This document shows, piece after piece, positions 11,917 through 21,243 of a stretch of 64,000 bases of DNA (position 1 is the stretch's first letter; each line of letters opens with the position of its first letter). The DNA lies in NCBI RefSeq assembly GCF_036226465.1, contig NZ_CP108476.1, forward strand, positions 3,720,001 to 3,784,000, given 5' to 3'. The notes beneath the pieces were generated by a model. That model was given only the letters and a program-made list of their open reading frames with translations, had not been told where the DNA came from and did no database searches. A program made the position numbers and the translations under genes. The stretch is from Kitasatospora sp. NBC_01250 (lineage in GTDB: Bacteria > Actinomycetota > Actinomycetes > Streptomycetales > Streptomycetaceae).

Positions 11917-14900
11917 CGCGGGTCAGCTCCGTATCGCGGGTCAGCTCCGTCGTGGTGCTGCGGGTGGCCACCGTAGGAGGGGGCGTCCGGGTCGTACGGC
12001 TGCCCCTGCCCCTGGCCCTGGCCCGGCAGCCACGGCTGCTGCTCGCCGCCGCCCTGGTAGCCACTCTGGTCGTAGCCGCCGTAGCCGTACTGCGGCGGGT
12101 AGGGCTGCTGGTTGTACGGGTCGCCCTGGTAGCCGGGGTCGGCGTAGGGCTGCTCCCCCGGCTGGGCCGGGACGGCGCCCTGGCCGGGGTACGGCCCCTC
12201 GGCGTACGGCTGCTCGCCCGGGTAGCCCTGCGGCTGGGCGGCGTAGTTCGGCTGGTAGGTCTGCTGGGCCGCGTACGGGTCGTAGCCGTAGGGGTCGGCC
12301 TGGCGGAAGTCCTCCTCGCCGTAGCCGCCCGTCCGGTACGGCTCCTGGCCGTACGGGTCGGCCGGCCCGCCCGGGTCGGCGCCCGGGTAGGGCTCGCCGG
12401 TGGGCTGGGCCGGGATGCCGGCCGGACCGCCGTACACACCGGGATCCGCCTCGCCCTGCTCCTCGCCGGCCTCGCCCTCGCCGCGCTCGGCCAGCCGGCG
12501 GGCCCTGCGGCTGCCGGGTACCGGCGCCTGGGCCTGGGCGGCGGCGGCCAGGGCGGCGGCGGCCAGCGCCTCGTCGGGCAGGTCGTCGTCCTTGGTGTTG
12601 CGCCGTCCGGGCAGCGCGAGCACCAGCAGGGTCAGGCCCAGCAGCAGCTGCACGCCGATCCAGCCGGTGTGCAGCAGCGGGGTGTCGCGGTCGACGGTGA
12701 GCTTGCCGCCGCCGGCCGGCAGCTGGAAGCCCTGCGCCCAGCCGTCCACGGTGACCGGGGTGAGCTTGCTGCCGTTCAGGCTGGCCTGCCAGCCCGGGTC
12801 GGCCTGCTCGGCCAGTCGCAGCACCCGTCCGGCCGGGCCGGCCGGGATGGTGGCCGTGATCGTCTCGGTGCCGGACGGGACCGGCACCGGCGCGGCGTTC
12901 TGGGCGGTGATCACCGCGCGGGTCGCCGGGACGCCGCTGACCTGCCAGAGCGCGCTGTTGTTGTCCTGGTTGCCGCCGATCAGACCGGGCGTGGTGTCCA
13001 GCACGTTCTGGACCTTGGCGATCATCGGACCCTCGACCAGCACGTAGGCCACGCCGTAGCCGGCCAGCGCGCTGGCCTGATCGGCGCCGGAGCCGGCCAG
13101 CAGGCTGCCGACCAGCTTGGTCAGCCCGGTCCTGGTGTCACCGCTGGTGTCCACGGTGCCCTCGGCCTGGCCGAGGGTCAGGCCGGCGCCGCGGACCAGG
13201 CTGAAGCGGACCGAGCCGGCCTGCGGGTCGCCGCTGAGCACCAGGGTGCGGGAGCGGTCGGTGGTGCCGGCCTCCTCCGCGATGAAGGCGGGCACCTGGC
13301 CCGCGCTGGAGCGGTGCAGCGGGCCGTCGGCACCGCTGACGGCCCACCAGCAGGCGGTGCCCAGCGGGGCCAGCACGGCGGCGGCCACCACCAGGGCGGC
13401 CACCGGCTGACGCCAGCCGAAGGCGATCCCGGCGACCCGGGCGTTCGCGCCGTCGGCACCGATCGCGGCGGCGGCCAGTAGCGCGACGCCGCTGAGCAGG
13501 GTGGCCGGGCCCGACCAGGCGGCCACCGGCAGGCCGCCGGAGGCCGGGGTGACGCTGGTGCCGGCCACCGCGACCGCGAAGAGCAGTCCGACGGCCGCCG
13601 CGCCCCAGGCCGCCAGCACCGCGCGGCGGCGGTCGGCGCGCAGCAGGGCGGCCAGCGCGGCGAGCAGCACGCCCGCCGAGAGCCAGATCGGCGGCACGCC
13701 CGAGCCGCCCGGGTTGACGAGCAGCAGGCCCGCCGCCGAGGCCCGGTGGCCGTTGAAGCCGGGCAGACCGGCCTCCAGCAGCAGCCGGGTCGGGTGCGCG
13801 AGCACCTGGGGGAACCAGGGCGCGAGCACCAGCACGGGCACGCCCAGGATCGCCACGACCCGGGGGCCGAGCAGGCGCAGCGCCGATCCACCGCTGCCGT
13901 AGGCGCCGCCGCGCAGCACGGCGGCCAGCAGCGCGGCCAGCGCGAGCGGCACCGCGATCGCCCAGGTCAGCGGCACGAAGGCGGTGCACACGGTGAGCAG
14001 CAGGACGGTCATCCAGGTGGACCGCCAGCCCGGGCGGGCGCCGCGGGCCGCGGTCTCGGCGCGGATGCCGAGGCCGGCCGAGACGGCGGCGGCCCGGGCG
14101 AGCGGGGGCAGCAGCACGGCGAGCACCGCGGTGCCGAGCCGGCCCTGGGCGATCGCCCCGGTGGCGGCGGGCAGCAGCGCGTAGGCGGCACTCGCCCAGC
14201 AGCGGACCACCTTGGAGCCGAGCAGCGGCCGGGAGACCAGGTAGGCGCTGACCGCGGCGAGCGGGACCGCGAGCACCAGCACCAGGGTGACGGCCAGCGC
14301 GGCGTGGTCGAACAGCAGCCAGGAGAACACCGAGAGGACCGCGAGGTAGGGCGGGGCGGTGGCGGTGCTGCCGGTGCCGATCGGGTGCCAGGCCGCGGCG
14401 TACATGTTCCACAGGCCTGACGCGCCGTCATCGGCGGGCAGCAGCGCGCCGCCGAGCAGCGAGCCCGAACCGAGCAGGTTGCGGCCCGCGACCAGCGTGA
14501 CGAGCAGCAGGGCGGCGAAGAGCACCGGCGCCGGGCGCCGGGCCAGGCGCTTGATCAGCGCGAACTGCTCGACCTCCAGCACGTCCTGGTCGTCGTCGCC
14601 GCCGGTGGCCTCGACCGAGCCGTGCCGGCCGATCGCGTTGTCGTCCGTGCCGCCGATGCCCAGCGAACCGATCGCGGTCTCCACCGCCAGCCGGGCGGTG
14701 GCGCCGGGCGGCGGGAACAGACCGCGGTCGTCCAGTGCGTCGAAGGAGCGGGTGCGGGCACGGCGTTTGCGCGCGGCCAGCACGCGCGGCAGCCGGACCA
14801 GTTCGTGGCCGAGGCCGGCCACCTCGTCCAGCGCCTGGCGCGGGTCCTTGCCGACCAGGTTGGCCAGCACCCGCAGCACGGTGCCGAGCACCAGCCGCAG

Positions 14901-15920
14901 CAGGACGTAGGGCAGCACCAGGCCGCGGGAGTTGGCGAGCAGGGTGTAGACGGCGCCGGCCTTGTCGACCCGGTGCGGGTGGGCGGCGCCGCAGTCGATC
15001 GCGCGGCGCTCGCGGCTGGCGGCCTCGGCGTGGCGCAGCACCGCGTCGGGGGCGACCACCACCCGGTGGCCGGCGGCGTTGACCCGCCAGCAGAAGTCGG
15101 TGTCGTCGCGCATCAGCGGCAGCGCCTTGTCGAAGCCGCCGAGTTGTTCGAAGACGTCGCGGCGCACCAGCATGCCGGCGGTGGAGACGGCGAGGACGGG
15201 CCGGACCTGGTCGTGCTGGCCCTGGTCCTGCTCGCGCCGGTCCAGGCCGGTCCAGCGGCGCCCGGAGCGGGCGATGGTGACGCCGACCTCGAGCAGCTGG
15301 CGCCGGTCGTACCAGCTGCGCAGCTTGGGGCCGATCACGGCGGCGGAGGGGGTGCTGTCGGCGACCTGGAGCAGCCGGCGCAGCGCGTCGGTCTGCGGTT
15401 CGCAGTCGTCGTGCAGCAGCCAGAGCCACTCGACCGGCTGGGTCTCGCGGGAGCTGCCGGCGTTGAAGTCGTCCGCCGAGGCGAGCGGGTCGCCGAAGTC
15501 GTCCCAGCCGCCGGTGACCGGGTCGTAGCCGGACGGGTCGAGGCTGTAGGGCAGGTCCTCCGGACGCAGCGGCGGGCTGTTGAAGACGGCCTCGGCCACC
15601 GCGGTGCCGAAGCCGGCCCGGCGGCCGAGCACGGTGGGGCCCGACTCGGGCAGCCAGTCGCCGAGGGTCTCGCGCAACAGCTGCGGCGAGGTGTCGGTGC
15701 TGCCGGTGTCCACCGCGAGGATGCGCTGCACCTGGCGGTCCTGGCCGAGCAGGCCGGCCAGCGCCTGGGGCAGCCAACGGGCGCCGTCGTGGGTCACGAT
15801 GACGGCGGTCACCAGGTGGCGCGGGTACGCGGGCGGCCGGGCGCCGCCCGGCCAGCCGCGGTTCAGCTGGGGGGATGACGGCTGGTCTGGGTAGCCGTGC
15901 TGCTGGCTGTAGGCAGTCAT
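11913..15920 (-). CDS. Giant GT2 glycosyltransferase / polytopic membrane protein with a Tyr-Gly-Gln-rich tail
   Basis: 1335 residues from ATG 15920 ([15 protein letters not shown]); the frame runs 16 codons further up with no better start. Residues about 35-300 form a GT-A family 2 domain: [18 protein letters not shown], a central [17 protein letters not shown] (DDxE-type nucleotide/metal site) and [12 protein letters not shown]. Residues about 320-900 hold many hydrophobic helices (a membrane body). A soluble domain and one more helix near 1115-1135 follow. The last ~180 residues are low complexity, rich in Tyr, Gly, Gln and Pro. It probably transfers a sugar to a lipid-linked or surface acceptor at the membrane. 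Substrate unknown. Coupled to the DUF5719 gene. Confidence 0.9.
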   Translation of the reverse strand: MTAYSQQHGYPDQPSSPQLNRGWPGGARPPAYPRHLVTAVIVTHDGARWLPQALAGLLGQDRQVQRILAVDTGSTDTSPQLLRETLGDWLPESGPTVLGRRAGFGTAVAEAVFNSPPLRPEDLPYSLDPSGYDPVTGGWDDFGDPLASADDFNAGSSRETQPVEWLWLLHDDCEPQTDALRRLLQVADSTPSAAVIGPKLRSWYDRRQLLEVGVTIARSGRRWTGLDRREQDQGQHDQVRPVLAVSTAGMLVRRDVFEQLGGFDKALPLMRDDTDFCWRVNAAGHRVVVAPDAVLRHAEAASRERRAIDCGAAHPHRVDKAGAVYTLLANSRGLVLPYVLLRLVLGTVLRVLANLVGKDPRQALDEVAGLGHELVRLPRVLAARKRRARTRSFDALDDRGLFPPPGATARLAVETAIGSLGIGGTDDNAIGRHGSVEATGGDDDQDVLEVEQFALIKRLARRPAPVLFAALLLVTLVAGRNLLGSGSLLGGALLPADDGASGLWNMYAAAWHPIGTGSTATAPPYLAVLSVFSWLLFDHAALAVTLVLVLAVPLAAVSAYLVSRPLLGSKVVRCWASAAYALLPAATGAIAQGRLGTAVLAVLLPPLARAAAVSAGLGIRAETAARGARPGWRSTWMTVLLLTVCTAFVPLTWAIAVPLALAALLAAVLRGGAYGSGGSALRLLGPRVVAILGVPVLVLAPWFPQVLAHPTRLLLEAGLPGFNGHRASAAGLLLVNPGGSGVPPIWLSAGVLLAALAALLRADRRRAVLAAWGAAAVGLLFAVAVAGTSVTPASGGLPVAAWSGPATLLSGVALLAAAAIGADGANARVAGIAFGWRQPVAALVVAAAVLAPLGTACWWAVSGADGPLHRSSAGQVPAFIAEEAGTTDRSRTLVLSGDPQAGSVRFSLVRGAGLTLGQAEGTVDTSGDTRTGLTKLVGSLLAGSGADQASALAGYGVAYVLVEGPMIAKVQNVLDTTPGLIGGNQDNNSALWQVSGVPATRAVITAQNAAPVPVPSGTETITATIPAGPAGRVLRLAEQADPGWQASLNGSKLTPVTVDGWAQGFQLPAGGGKLTVDRDTPLLHTGWIGVQLLLGLTLLVLALPGRRNTKDDDLPDEALAAAALAAAAQAQAPVPGSRRARRLAERGEGEAGEEQGEADPGVYGGPAGIPAQPTGEPYPGADPGGPADPYGQEPYRTGGYGEEDFRQADPYGYDPYAAQQTYQPNYAAQPQGYPGEQPYAEGPYPGQGAVPAQPGEQPYADPGYQGDPYNQQPYPPQYGYGGYDQSGYQGGGEQQPWLPGQGQGQGQPYDPDAPSYGGHPQHHDGADPRYGADPR

Positions 15921-16174
15921 CGAGTGCGCGGGCCCCGGTTCCGGTGGACGGCAGGTGGCGCACCACACTAACGGCTTCGGCTGAGCGCGATGCCCACCGG
16001 TCCGGGGGCTGGGGACGGCCCGGGCCCGGCGCCCGACGGGCCAGGGTGGACGAGGGCCTCAAGGGGCGCACGGAAATGCAAAAGCGCCCCGCCGTATCGG
16101 CGAGGCGCTTGCACAACCGCGGTGGATACTGCACAGATTCTGCAAAGAAGAGGAAAGTCCGGTCGGATGCCGCT

Positions 16175-16444
16175 TCAGATCGCGCTCTTCTTGAGCCGCC
16201 GACGTTCGCGTTCGGACAGGCCACCCCAGATTCCGAATCGCTCGTCGTTGGCGAGGGCATACTCCAGGCATTCGGACCGCACCTCGCAGGCCAGGCACAC
16301 CTTCTTGGCCTCGCGAGTGGACCCACCCTTCTCGGGAAAGAAGGACTCGGGGTCGGTCTGGGCGCACAGCGCGCGCTCCTGCCAACCGAGTTCCTCTTCC
16401 TCTTCGATGTCCTCACCGATCAACAGCTCAAAGAGCTCGCTCAT
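16175..16444 (-). CDS. whiB: WhiB-family transcriptional regulator (sporulation regulator WhiB)
   Basis: 89 residues from ATG 16444, preceded by AGAGGAGG. The four iron-sulfur cysteines are C27, C50, C53 and C59 (CLACEVRSEC within), followed by the turn GIWGG (71-75) and the basic tail ERERRRLKK. From residue 18 the sequence (ELGWQERALCAQTDPESFF) matches what I know of the developmental protein WhiB, which acts with WhiA to start sporulation septation in aerial hyphae. The N terminus is very acidic (EDIEEEEE). A possible longer frame to 16510 lacks a start signal. A promoter candidate lies at 16538-16567. Confidence 0.95.
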   Translation of the reverse strand: MSELFELLIGEDIEEEEELGWQERALCAQTDPESFFPEKGGSTREAKKVCLACEVRSECLEYALANDERFGIWGGLSERERRRLKKSAI

Positions 16445-16537
16445 TGGCGCGCCTCCTCTGCCCCTCTTGGCGTCCCCGTGCGTGTGTGCCGCAGGCACCG
16501 ACTCCTGCACTGGGTTCGGCCGAACGACACGACTGAA

Positions 16538-16567
16538 ATTACATGTGCGTCACTCTGGCTCAGTCAA
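16538..16567 (-). promoter_or_regulatory. Candidate whiB promoter
   Basis: On the minus strand, TTGACT (16562-16567), an 18-base spacer and TGTAAT (16538-16543) resemble a vegetative sigma-factor promoter. It would give a leader of about 85 bases before the whiB ATG. The hexamers match well but other whiB promoters could exist further upstream. Confidence 0.45.
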
Positions 16568-16918
16568 GCCGAGCTCTGGTATTGGGTCGCGAATTCACTC
16601 CCCGGAACCAAGCGGCTACAAATAGTGTACATATTCGGACAGAACGGACTTTCCGCAGCTCGCGGCCGAGGCGCGTCATCCGGACCCCTCGCCTCCGTCC
16701 GTTGGCGGAGACGAGCACCGAGCCGATCCGGTTGCCGACGCCGCCCTCGATGGCTAGAAGCCACGGGTCGGAGCCGCCGGCGCACCGGGTCTGACCTGGG
16801 ATCAACCAGGTCAACGGCCTCCCTTCCCGGCAATCTGGACATCGAAACATCGAGTCGGACTTATCACCTGATTCGGTGGTTCGTCCGCGATGTCCCTCTG
16901 ATGGCCCTACGGGCTGGC
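16568..16918. other. Long non-coding region between whiB and the cysteine dioxygenase leader
   Basis: About 350 bases with lower GC than the surroundings, especially 16585-16650 (a stretch with TACAAATAGTGTACATATTCG). Frames here are short and not protein-like. It probably holds further whiB regulatory sites on one side. Apart from the promoter-like elements listed separately I see no defined structure. Confidence 0.4.
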
Positions 16919-16948
16919 TTGACACGAACCCCGACTACCCTGTCTGCT
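16919..16948 (+). promoter_or_regulatory. Promoter for the Cys-rich leader and cysteine dioxygenase
   Basis: TTGACA (16919-16924), an 18-base spacer and TCTGCT (16943-16948). The leader ATG begins 7 bases after the -10-like hexamer, at the expected transcription start, so the mRNA would be leaderless. The same spacing occurs at the second leader peptide of this window. Confidence 0.55.
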
Positions 16949-16955
16949 GTAACGC

Positions 16956-17048
16956 ATGTCAGAGTCCTACGCCCCGCAGAGCCGCCACGTGCTGCTCCAG
17001 CGTGCCGCGAGCGCTCTGTGTTGCCGTCGCTGCTCCTGTTGTCTCTAG
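16956..17048 (+). CDS. Cysteine-rich regulatory leader peptide upstream of cysteine dioxygenase
   Basis: A 30-codon ORF too short for normal gene calling: MSESYAPQSRHVLLQRAASA, then LCCRRCSCCL and TAG. Five of the last nine codons are Cys. The SRHVLLQR...ALC core matches the small leader peptides found upstream of sulfur genes in streptomycetes and mycobacteria. In mycobacteria, polycysteine leaderless ORFs act as cysteine-responsive attenuators. It ends 164 bases before the cysteine dioxygenase start. No ribosome-binding site precedes it, but a promoter placed for leaderless translation does. Presumably translation at the Cys codons reports Cys-tRNA supply and controls the next gene. Confidence 0.8.
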   Translation: MSESYAPQSRHVLLQRAASALCCRRCSCCL

Positions 17049-17063
17049 GCGCGTCGGCTTTTT
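17023..17063 (+). promoter_or_regulatory. Terminator-like hairpin overlapping the leader's Cys codons
   Basis: GCCGTCGC (17023-17030, inside codons 23-25) can pair with GCGTCGGC (17051-17058) with one T-T mismatch, and is followed by five T residues (17059-17063). This is the shape of an intrinsic terminator whose left arm would be covered by a ribosome on the Cys codons. A second hairpin (CCGGGTC 17071-17077 with GACCCGG 17088-17094) follows. Modest stem length; a hypothesis. Confidence 0.35.
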
Positions 17064-17212
17064 CCCTCTTCCGGGTCCTCCATCCCTGACCCGGACGGTT
17101 CCCAGCCTCGGCGCGCCGCACCAGGACCACCGAGGCCGCCCGCGCATCCGACCCCTGTTCCGCGGACCCGGCTCCCCCGCCCCAGCTCCGCCGACCAGCC
17201 GCCGAGGACCGC

Positions 17213-17872
17213 ATGATGCGTGGCCGAATCCGCCCCCGTAAGCGCAACCGCGACCGCAACAAGCCCAGCCGCCAGGCCGCGGCCGCCCGCCGCCTGCCCG
17301 CAGCGCTGCCCGCCGCCAGCTGGGCGGACGGGCTGAGCGACGTGAGCATCGCCGGCGACCCGCTGGCCTTCCCGCACCTGGCCCGCACCGACCTGCCCGC
17401 CCACCCGACCACGGTGGCCGACTACGTCCGGCTGGTCCGCGAGATCGCCGCCGACCACGACCGCTGGGCGCCGCTGGTCCGCTACGACGCGCTGAGCCGC
17501 TGGTACGCCCGGCTGGAGACCGGCCCGGGCTACGAGGTCTGGCTGCTCAGCTGGCTGCCGGGCCAGAGCAGCGGCTTCCACGACCACGGCTCCGCCACCG
17601 GCGTCATGACGGTCGTTCAGGGCGAGCTGGTGGAGCGCTCGCTGACCGTGCCCCAGCACGGCGCCCCCCGCTCCGGCGCCCACGGCGACGAGCGCACCCG
17701 CACGCTGCGGCCCGGCGGACACCGCGTCTTCTCCAGCGGCTACCGGCACGAGGTGGTCAACGCCGCACTGGAGCCGGCCCTGAGCATCCACCTCTACTCG
17801 CCCGGCCTGACCGAGATGAACCAGTACGGCCCCGCGGCGGTCGAGCGCGAGCTGGAGGCGGAACTGCCGTAG
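17213..17872 (+). CDS. Cysteine dioxygenase family protein
   Basis: 219 residues. Oxidises L-cysteine with O2 to cysteine sulfinate, or acts on a related thiol. The cupin core shows the iron ligands H123 and H125 (GFHDHGSATG), H179 (GYRHEVVN), and Y195 in SIHLYSPGL at the position of the catalytic Tyr. The first 35 residues are basic and probably disordered. Two ATGs (17213, 17216) follow a GAGGA site at 17204-17208. Preceded by a Cys-rich leader peptide, which fits control by cysteine. Followed after 51 bp by fbiA, with no obvious link in function. Confidence 0.9.
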   Translation: MMRGRIRPRKRNRDRNKPSRQAAAARRLPAALPAASWADGLSDVSIAGDPLAFPHLARTDLPAHPTTVADYVRLVREIAADHDRWAPLVRYDALSRWYARLETGPGYEVWLLSWLPGQSSGFHDHGSATGVMTVVQGELVERSLTVPQHGAPRSGAHGDERTRTLRPGGHRVFSSGYRHEVVNAALEPALSIHLYSPGLTEMNQYGPAAVERELEAELP

Positions 17873-17923
17873 GGCGGTGGCCACAACGACAGGGCCGCGG
17901 CGGCCGCCTGGCAGGATGGGCGC

Positions 17924-18883
17924 ATGCGTATCGTGGCACTGGCAGGCGGGATCGGGGGTGCCCGCTTCCTTCGCGGGCTCAAGGACGTCGTGGCCCCCGG
18001 CGACGAGATCACCGTCATCGGCAACACCGGGGACGACATTCACCTCTTCGGGCTCAAGGTCTGCCCCGACCTGGACACCGTGATGTACACGCTCGGCGGC
18101 GGCATCCATGAGGAACAGGGCTGGGGCCGGGCCGAGGAGAGCTTCGCGGTCAAGGACGAGCTGACCGCCTACGGCGTCGGGCCGTCCTGGTTCGGGCTCG
18201 GCGACAAGGACTTCGCCACCCACATCGTGCGCACCCAGATGCTCGGCGCCGGCTACCCGTTGAGCGCCGTCACCGAGGCGCTCTGCGACCGCTGGCAGCC
18301 CGGGGTGCGGCTGCTGCCGATGAGCGACGACCGGGTGGAGACCCACGTCAGGATCACCGACGCGGAGGGCACCCGCGCGATCCACTTCCAGGAGTACTGG
18401 GTCAAACTGCACGCGGCCGTGGACGCCGAGGCGATCATCCCGGTCGGTGCCGACACGGCCAAGCCCGCCCCGGGCGTGCTGGAGGCGATCGCCGCGGCCG
18501 ACGTGATCCTCTTCCCGCCGTCCAACCCGGTGGTGAGCATCGGCACCATCCTGGCCGTCCCGGGCATCCGGGAGGCGGTGGCCAGGGCCGCCGCCCCGGT
18601 GGTCGGGCTGTCGCCGATCATCGGCGGCGCGCCGGTGCGCGGCATGGCGGACAAGGTGCTGGCGGCCGTCGGAGTGACGGCCTCCGCCTCGGCCGTGGCA
18701 CTGCACTACGGCGCCGACCTGATCGACGGCTGGCTGGTGGACGAGGCCGACGCCGACGCGGTGGGCGAGGTCGAGGCGGCCGGCATCCCCTGCCGGGCGG
18801 TCCCGCTGCTGATGTCCGACCCGGCGGCCACCGCCGCGATGGCCCGCGCCGCGCTGGAGCTGGCCGAACAGGTGCGGTCATGA
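17924..18883 (+). CDS. fbiA: 2-phospho-L-lactate transferase (coenzyme F420 synthesis)
   Basis: 319 residues. Joins the phospholactate/phosphoenolpyruvate-derived moiety to the deazaflavin Fo, making (dehydro-)F420-0. The CofD/FbiA start [19 protein letters not shown] (glycine-rich loop) and [20 protein letters not shown] are present, as is [20 protein letters not shown]. Length is normal. Its stop overlaps the fbiB start by 4 bp, so the two are coupled. Confidence 0.97.
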   Translation: MRIVALAGGIGGARFLRGLKDVVAPGDEITVIGNTGDDIHLFGLKVCPDLDTVMYTLGGGIHEEQGWGRAEESFAVKDELTAYGVGPSWFGLGDKDFATHIVRTQMLGAGYPLSAVTEALCDRWQPGVRLLPMSDDRVETHVRITDAEGTRAIHFQEYWVKLHAAVDAEAIIPVGADTAKPAPGVLEAIAAADVILFPPSNPVVSIGTILAVPGIREAVARAAAPVVGLSPIIGGAPVRGMADKVLAAVGVTASASAVALHYGADLIDGWLVDEADADAVGEVEAAGIPCRAVPLLMSDPAATAAMARAALELAEQVRS

Positions 18884-20178
18884 GCCGTGCCCTCGAAATC
18901 CTGCCGGTCCTCGGGATGCCCGAGGTCGAGCGGGGCGCCGACCTCGGCGAGCTGATCGTCAAGGGGCTGGAACTGCGCTCCGGCGACGTCGTGGTGGTCA
19001 CCTCGAAGATCGTCAGCAAGGCCGAGGGCCGGCTGATGCAGGCCGACGACCGCGAGGCGGCGATCGACGCCGAGGCGGTGCGGGTGGTCGCCCGGCGCGG
19101 CCGTACCCGGATCGTGCAGAACCGGCAGGGCCTGGTGATGGCCGCGGCCGGGGTGGACGCCTCCAACACCGCGCCCGGCACCATCCTGCTGCTGCCGCTG
19201 GACCCGGACGACTCGGCCCGCCGGATCCGCGCCCGGATCCACGAGCTGACCGGCCGCCAGGTCGGCGTGCTGATCACCGACACCTTCGGCCGCCCCTGGC
19301 GCAGCGGGCTGACCGATGTGACGATCGGCGCTGCCGGCGTGAGCGTCCTGGAGGACCACCGCGGCCGTACCGACAGCCACGGCAACGAGCTGGCCCTGAC
19401 CGTCACCGCCACCGCCGACGAACTCGCCGCGGCGGCCGACCTGGTGAAGGGCAAGGCCACCGGCACCCCGGTCGCGGTGGTGCGCGGCCTGCCCGAAGCG
19501 GTCACCGAGGCGGACGGCGCGGGCGTCAGCCCGCTGATCCGGTCGCTGGAGGACGACATGTTCCGCTACGGCACCTCGGAGGCGGTCCGCGCGGCGGTGA
19601 CGATGCGCCGCACCGTGCGGGAGTTCAGCGACGAGCCGGTGCACCCGGAGGCGGTCCGCCGCGCGGTGGCCGCCGCCGTGACCGCGCCCGCCCCGCACCA
19701 CACGATGCCGTGGCGCTTCGTGCTGCTGGAGACGGAGCAGGCCCGCACCGCGCTGCTGGACGCGATGCTCGGCGCCTGGCGGCGCGACCTGCGCGAGCTG
19801 GACGGCTGGGACGAGGAGCGGATCGCGCGGCGCACCGCGCGCGGCGACGTGCTGCGCAAGGCGCCGTACCTGGTGGTGCCCTGCCTGGCGATGGACGGCT
19901 CGCACCACTACCCCGATGCCCGGCGGGCCGGGGCCGAGCGCGAGATGTTCACCGTGGCGATCGGCGCGGCGGTGCAGAACCTGCTGGTCACGCTGGCGGG
20001 CGAGGGCTACGGGACGGCGTGGGTGTCGTCCACGATGTTCTGCCGGGACACCGTGCGCGAGGTGCTGGACCTGCCCGCCGGCTGGGACCCGATGGGCGCC
20101 GTCGCGGTCGGACGGCCGGCGACCGTGCCGCCGGACCGCGAGGAGCGGGCGCCGGATCCGTTCATCACCGTGCGGTGA
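18880..20178 (+). CDS. fbiB: Bifunctional F420-0:gamma-glutamyl ligase / nitroreductase-fold protein
   Basis: 432 residues, the two-domain actinobacterial FbiB. Residues about 1-245 are the CofE ligase ([53 protein letters not shown]), which adds glutamates to F420-0. Residues about 250-432 are a nitroreductase-like FMN domain ([47 protein letters not shown]), which in mycobacteria reduces dehydro-F420-0. Starts inside the end of fbiA (ATGA). Confidence 0.97.
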   Translation: MSRALEILPVLGMPEVERGADLGELIVKGLELRSGDVVVVTSKIVSKAEGRLMQADDREAAIDAEAVRVVARRGRTRIVQNRQGLVMAAAGVDASNTAPGTILLLPLDPDDSARRIRARIHELTGRQVGVLITDTFGRPWRSGLTDVTIGAAGVSVLEDHRGRTDSHGNELALTVTATADELAAAADLVKGKATGTPVAVVRGLPEAVTEADGAGVSPLIRSLEDDMFRYGTSEAVRAAVTMRRTVREFSDEPVHPEAVRRAVAAAVTAPAPHHTMPWRFVLLETEQARTALLDAMLGAWRRDLRELDGWDEERIARRTARGDVLRKAPYLVVPCLAMDGSHHYPDARRAGAEREMFTVAIGAAVQNLLVTLAGEGYGTAWVSSTMFCRDTVREVLDLPAGWDPMGAVAVGRPATVPPDREERAPDPFITVR

Positions 20179-20296
20179 GTTGAACCGGCTGTTGAGCTGA
20201 AAGTCGGTCGGCGCCGGGCGCATTGAACGACTTATTGGTTCCAACAGGTGATTCGGCGTCACCTCGGCTGGCCTCCCGGCCCGACTGGTCAGGACG

Positions 20297-20337
20297 ATGG
20301 CAGCGCCACCGAGTTCAGGTTTCGGCGGCGCTGCCAT
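20297..20337 (+). other. Strong hairpin between fbiB and a small secreted-peptide ORF
   Basis: ATGGCAGCGCC (20297-20307) pairs perfectly with GGCGCTGCCAT (20327-20337), and an inner CCGA/TCGG pair extends the stem. It lies 119 bases after the fbiB stop and directly abuts GAGGAG, the apparent ribosome-binding site of the next ORF. It may be the fbiAB terminator, or a structure controlling the small ORF. Confidence 0.6.
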
Positions 20338-20349
20338 GAGGAGATCCTG

Positions 20350-20487
20350 ATGAAGCTTCGTTTCTGGGCCGTCGCCGCCGCCCTCTCGCTGACCTCGCTG
20401 TTCGTTCCGGTCACCGGTGCGGGGGCGGCACCTGCCGGCCACCCTGGGTCCGGCACGGCCACGTGGGTTCGTTCGTCGCGGGTGTGA
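20350..20487 (+). pseudogene. Small ORF with signal peptide, probably a truncated secreted protein
   Basis: 45 codons from ATG 20350, preceded by GAGGAG. MKLRFWAVAAALSLTSLFV is a clear signal-peptide core with an AGAA cleavage region near residues 24-27. Only about 18 residues (PAGHPGSGTATWVRSSRV) follow before the stop. The reading frame does not continue, and a methyltransferase gene ends 23 bases later on the other strand. Most likely the mature part has been lost; alternatively it is a real secreted micropeptide. Confidence 0.5.
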
Positions 20488-20509
20488 GGGCCTGCTCGCC
20501 CCTCGGCGC

Positions 20510-21166
20510 CTACTCGCCGGTCCGGGCCTTGCGGAACAGCAGGCGCGCCTGCGGTGCCCCGCCCGGGCGCGGCGAGTCGGTGATCAGCCGGGTCTGCGGC
20601 ACCAGACCCGCCTGCGCGGCCAGGTCGGTGATCCGGTCGGGCGACAGCAGGTAGAGGTCCAGCGCGATCCGGTGGCCGTAGCCCTCCTCCTTGCGCCGCC
20701 GCTCGTCGCCGACGTGGAAGCCGAGCAGCAGGTGGCCGCCGGGCGCCAGCACCCGGTGGAACCCGGCGAGGACCGCCGGCAGCACCTCCGGCGGGGTGTG
20801 GATGATGGAGTACCAGGCCAGGACGCCGCCGAGCCCGCCGTCCGGCAGGTCGAGGGCCGTCATCGAGCCGACCTCGAACCGCAGCCCCGGGTGGTCCCGA
20901 CGGGCCACCGCGACCATCTCCGGCGACAGTTCGATGCCGAACGCGTCCACCCCGAGGTCGTGCAGATGCGCCGTCACATGGCCGGGACCGCAGCCGACAT
21001 CGGCCACCGGGCCACCGCCCCCGGCACGCACGAGGTCGGCGAAGGCGCCCAGCACCGCGCGGCCCGTGCGGTCGTTCCGGAAGGCGTCGCGCACGAGGTC
21101 GGCGTAGTCGGCGGCGACGGTGTCGTAGGAGGCCCGGATCTCGCGGAGATGGGTCGGCTCGGTCAC
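20510..21166 (-). CDS. Class I SAM-dependent methyltransferase
   Basis: 218 residues from GTG 21166; the frame extends to 21223 without a better start. Motif I is PVADVGCGPGHVTAHLHDLG; FGIELSPEM supplies the acidic residue of motif II, and APGGHLLLGFHVGDE is the post-motif III strand. IREIRASYDT-like N terminus (HLREIRASYDTVAADYADLV) is typical of small actinobacterial methyltransferases of unknown substrate. Soluble, and no operon partner. Confidence 0.88.
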   Translation of the reverse strand: MTEPTHLREIRASYDTVAADYADLVRDAFRNDRTGRAVLGAFADLVRAGGGGPVADVGCGPGHVTAHLHDLGVDAFGIELSPEMVAVARRDHPGLRFEVGSMTALDLPDGGLGGVLAWYSIIHTPPEVLPAVLAGFHRVLAPGGHLLLGFHVGDERRRKEEGYGHRIALDLYLLSPDRITDLAAQAGLVPQTRLITDSPRPGGAPQARLLFRKARTGE

Positions 21167-21243
21167 CCCGCCGAGGCTACTCCCGCGCGGGTGCGCCGGG
21201 CACTGTGGCGCCGGGCACCGCACGGGCGCGAGAGAATGAGCGG

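Noticed and set aside
16543..16925. Open frames on both strands between whiB and the cysteine dioxygenase leader
   Set aside because: Short, with no ribosome-binding sites and codon use unlike the neighbours. The region is better read as regulatory.
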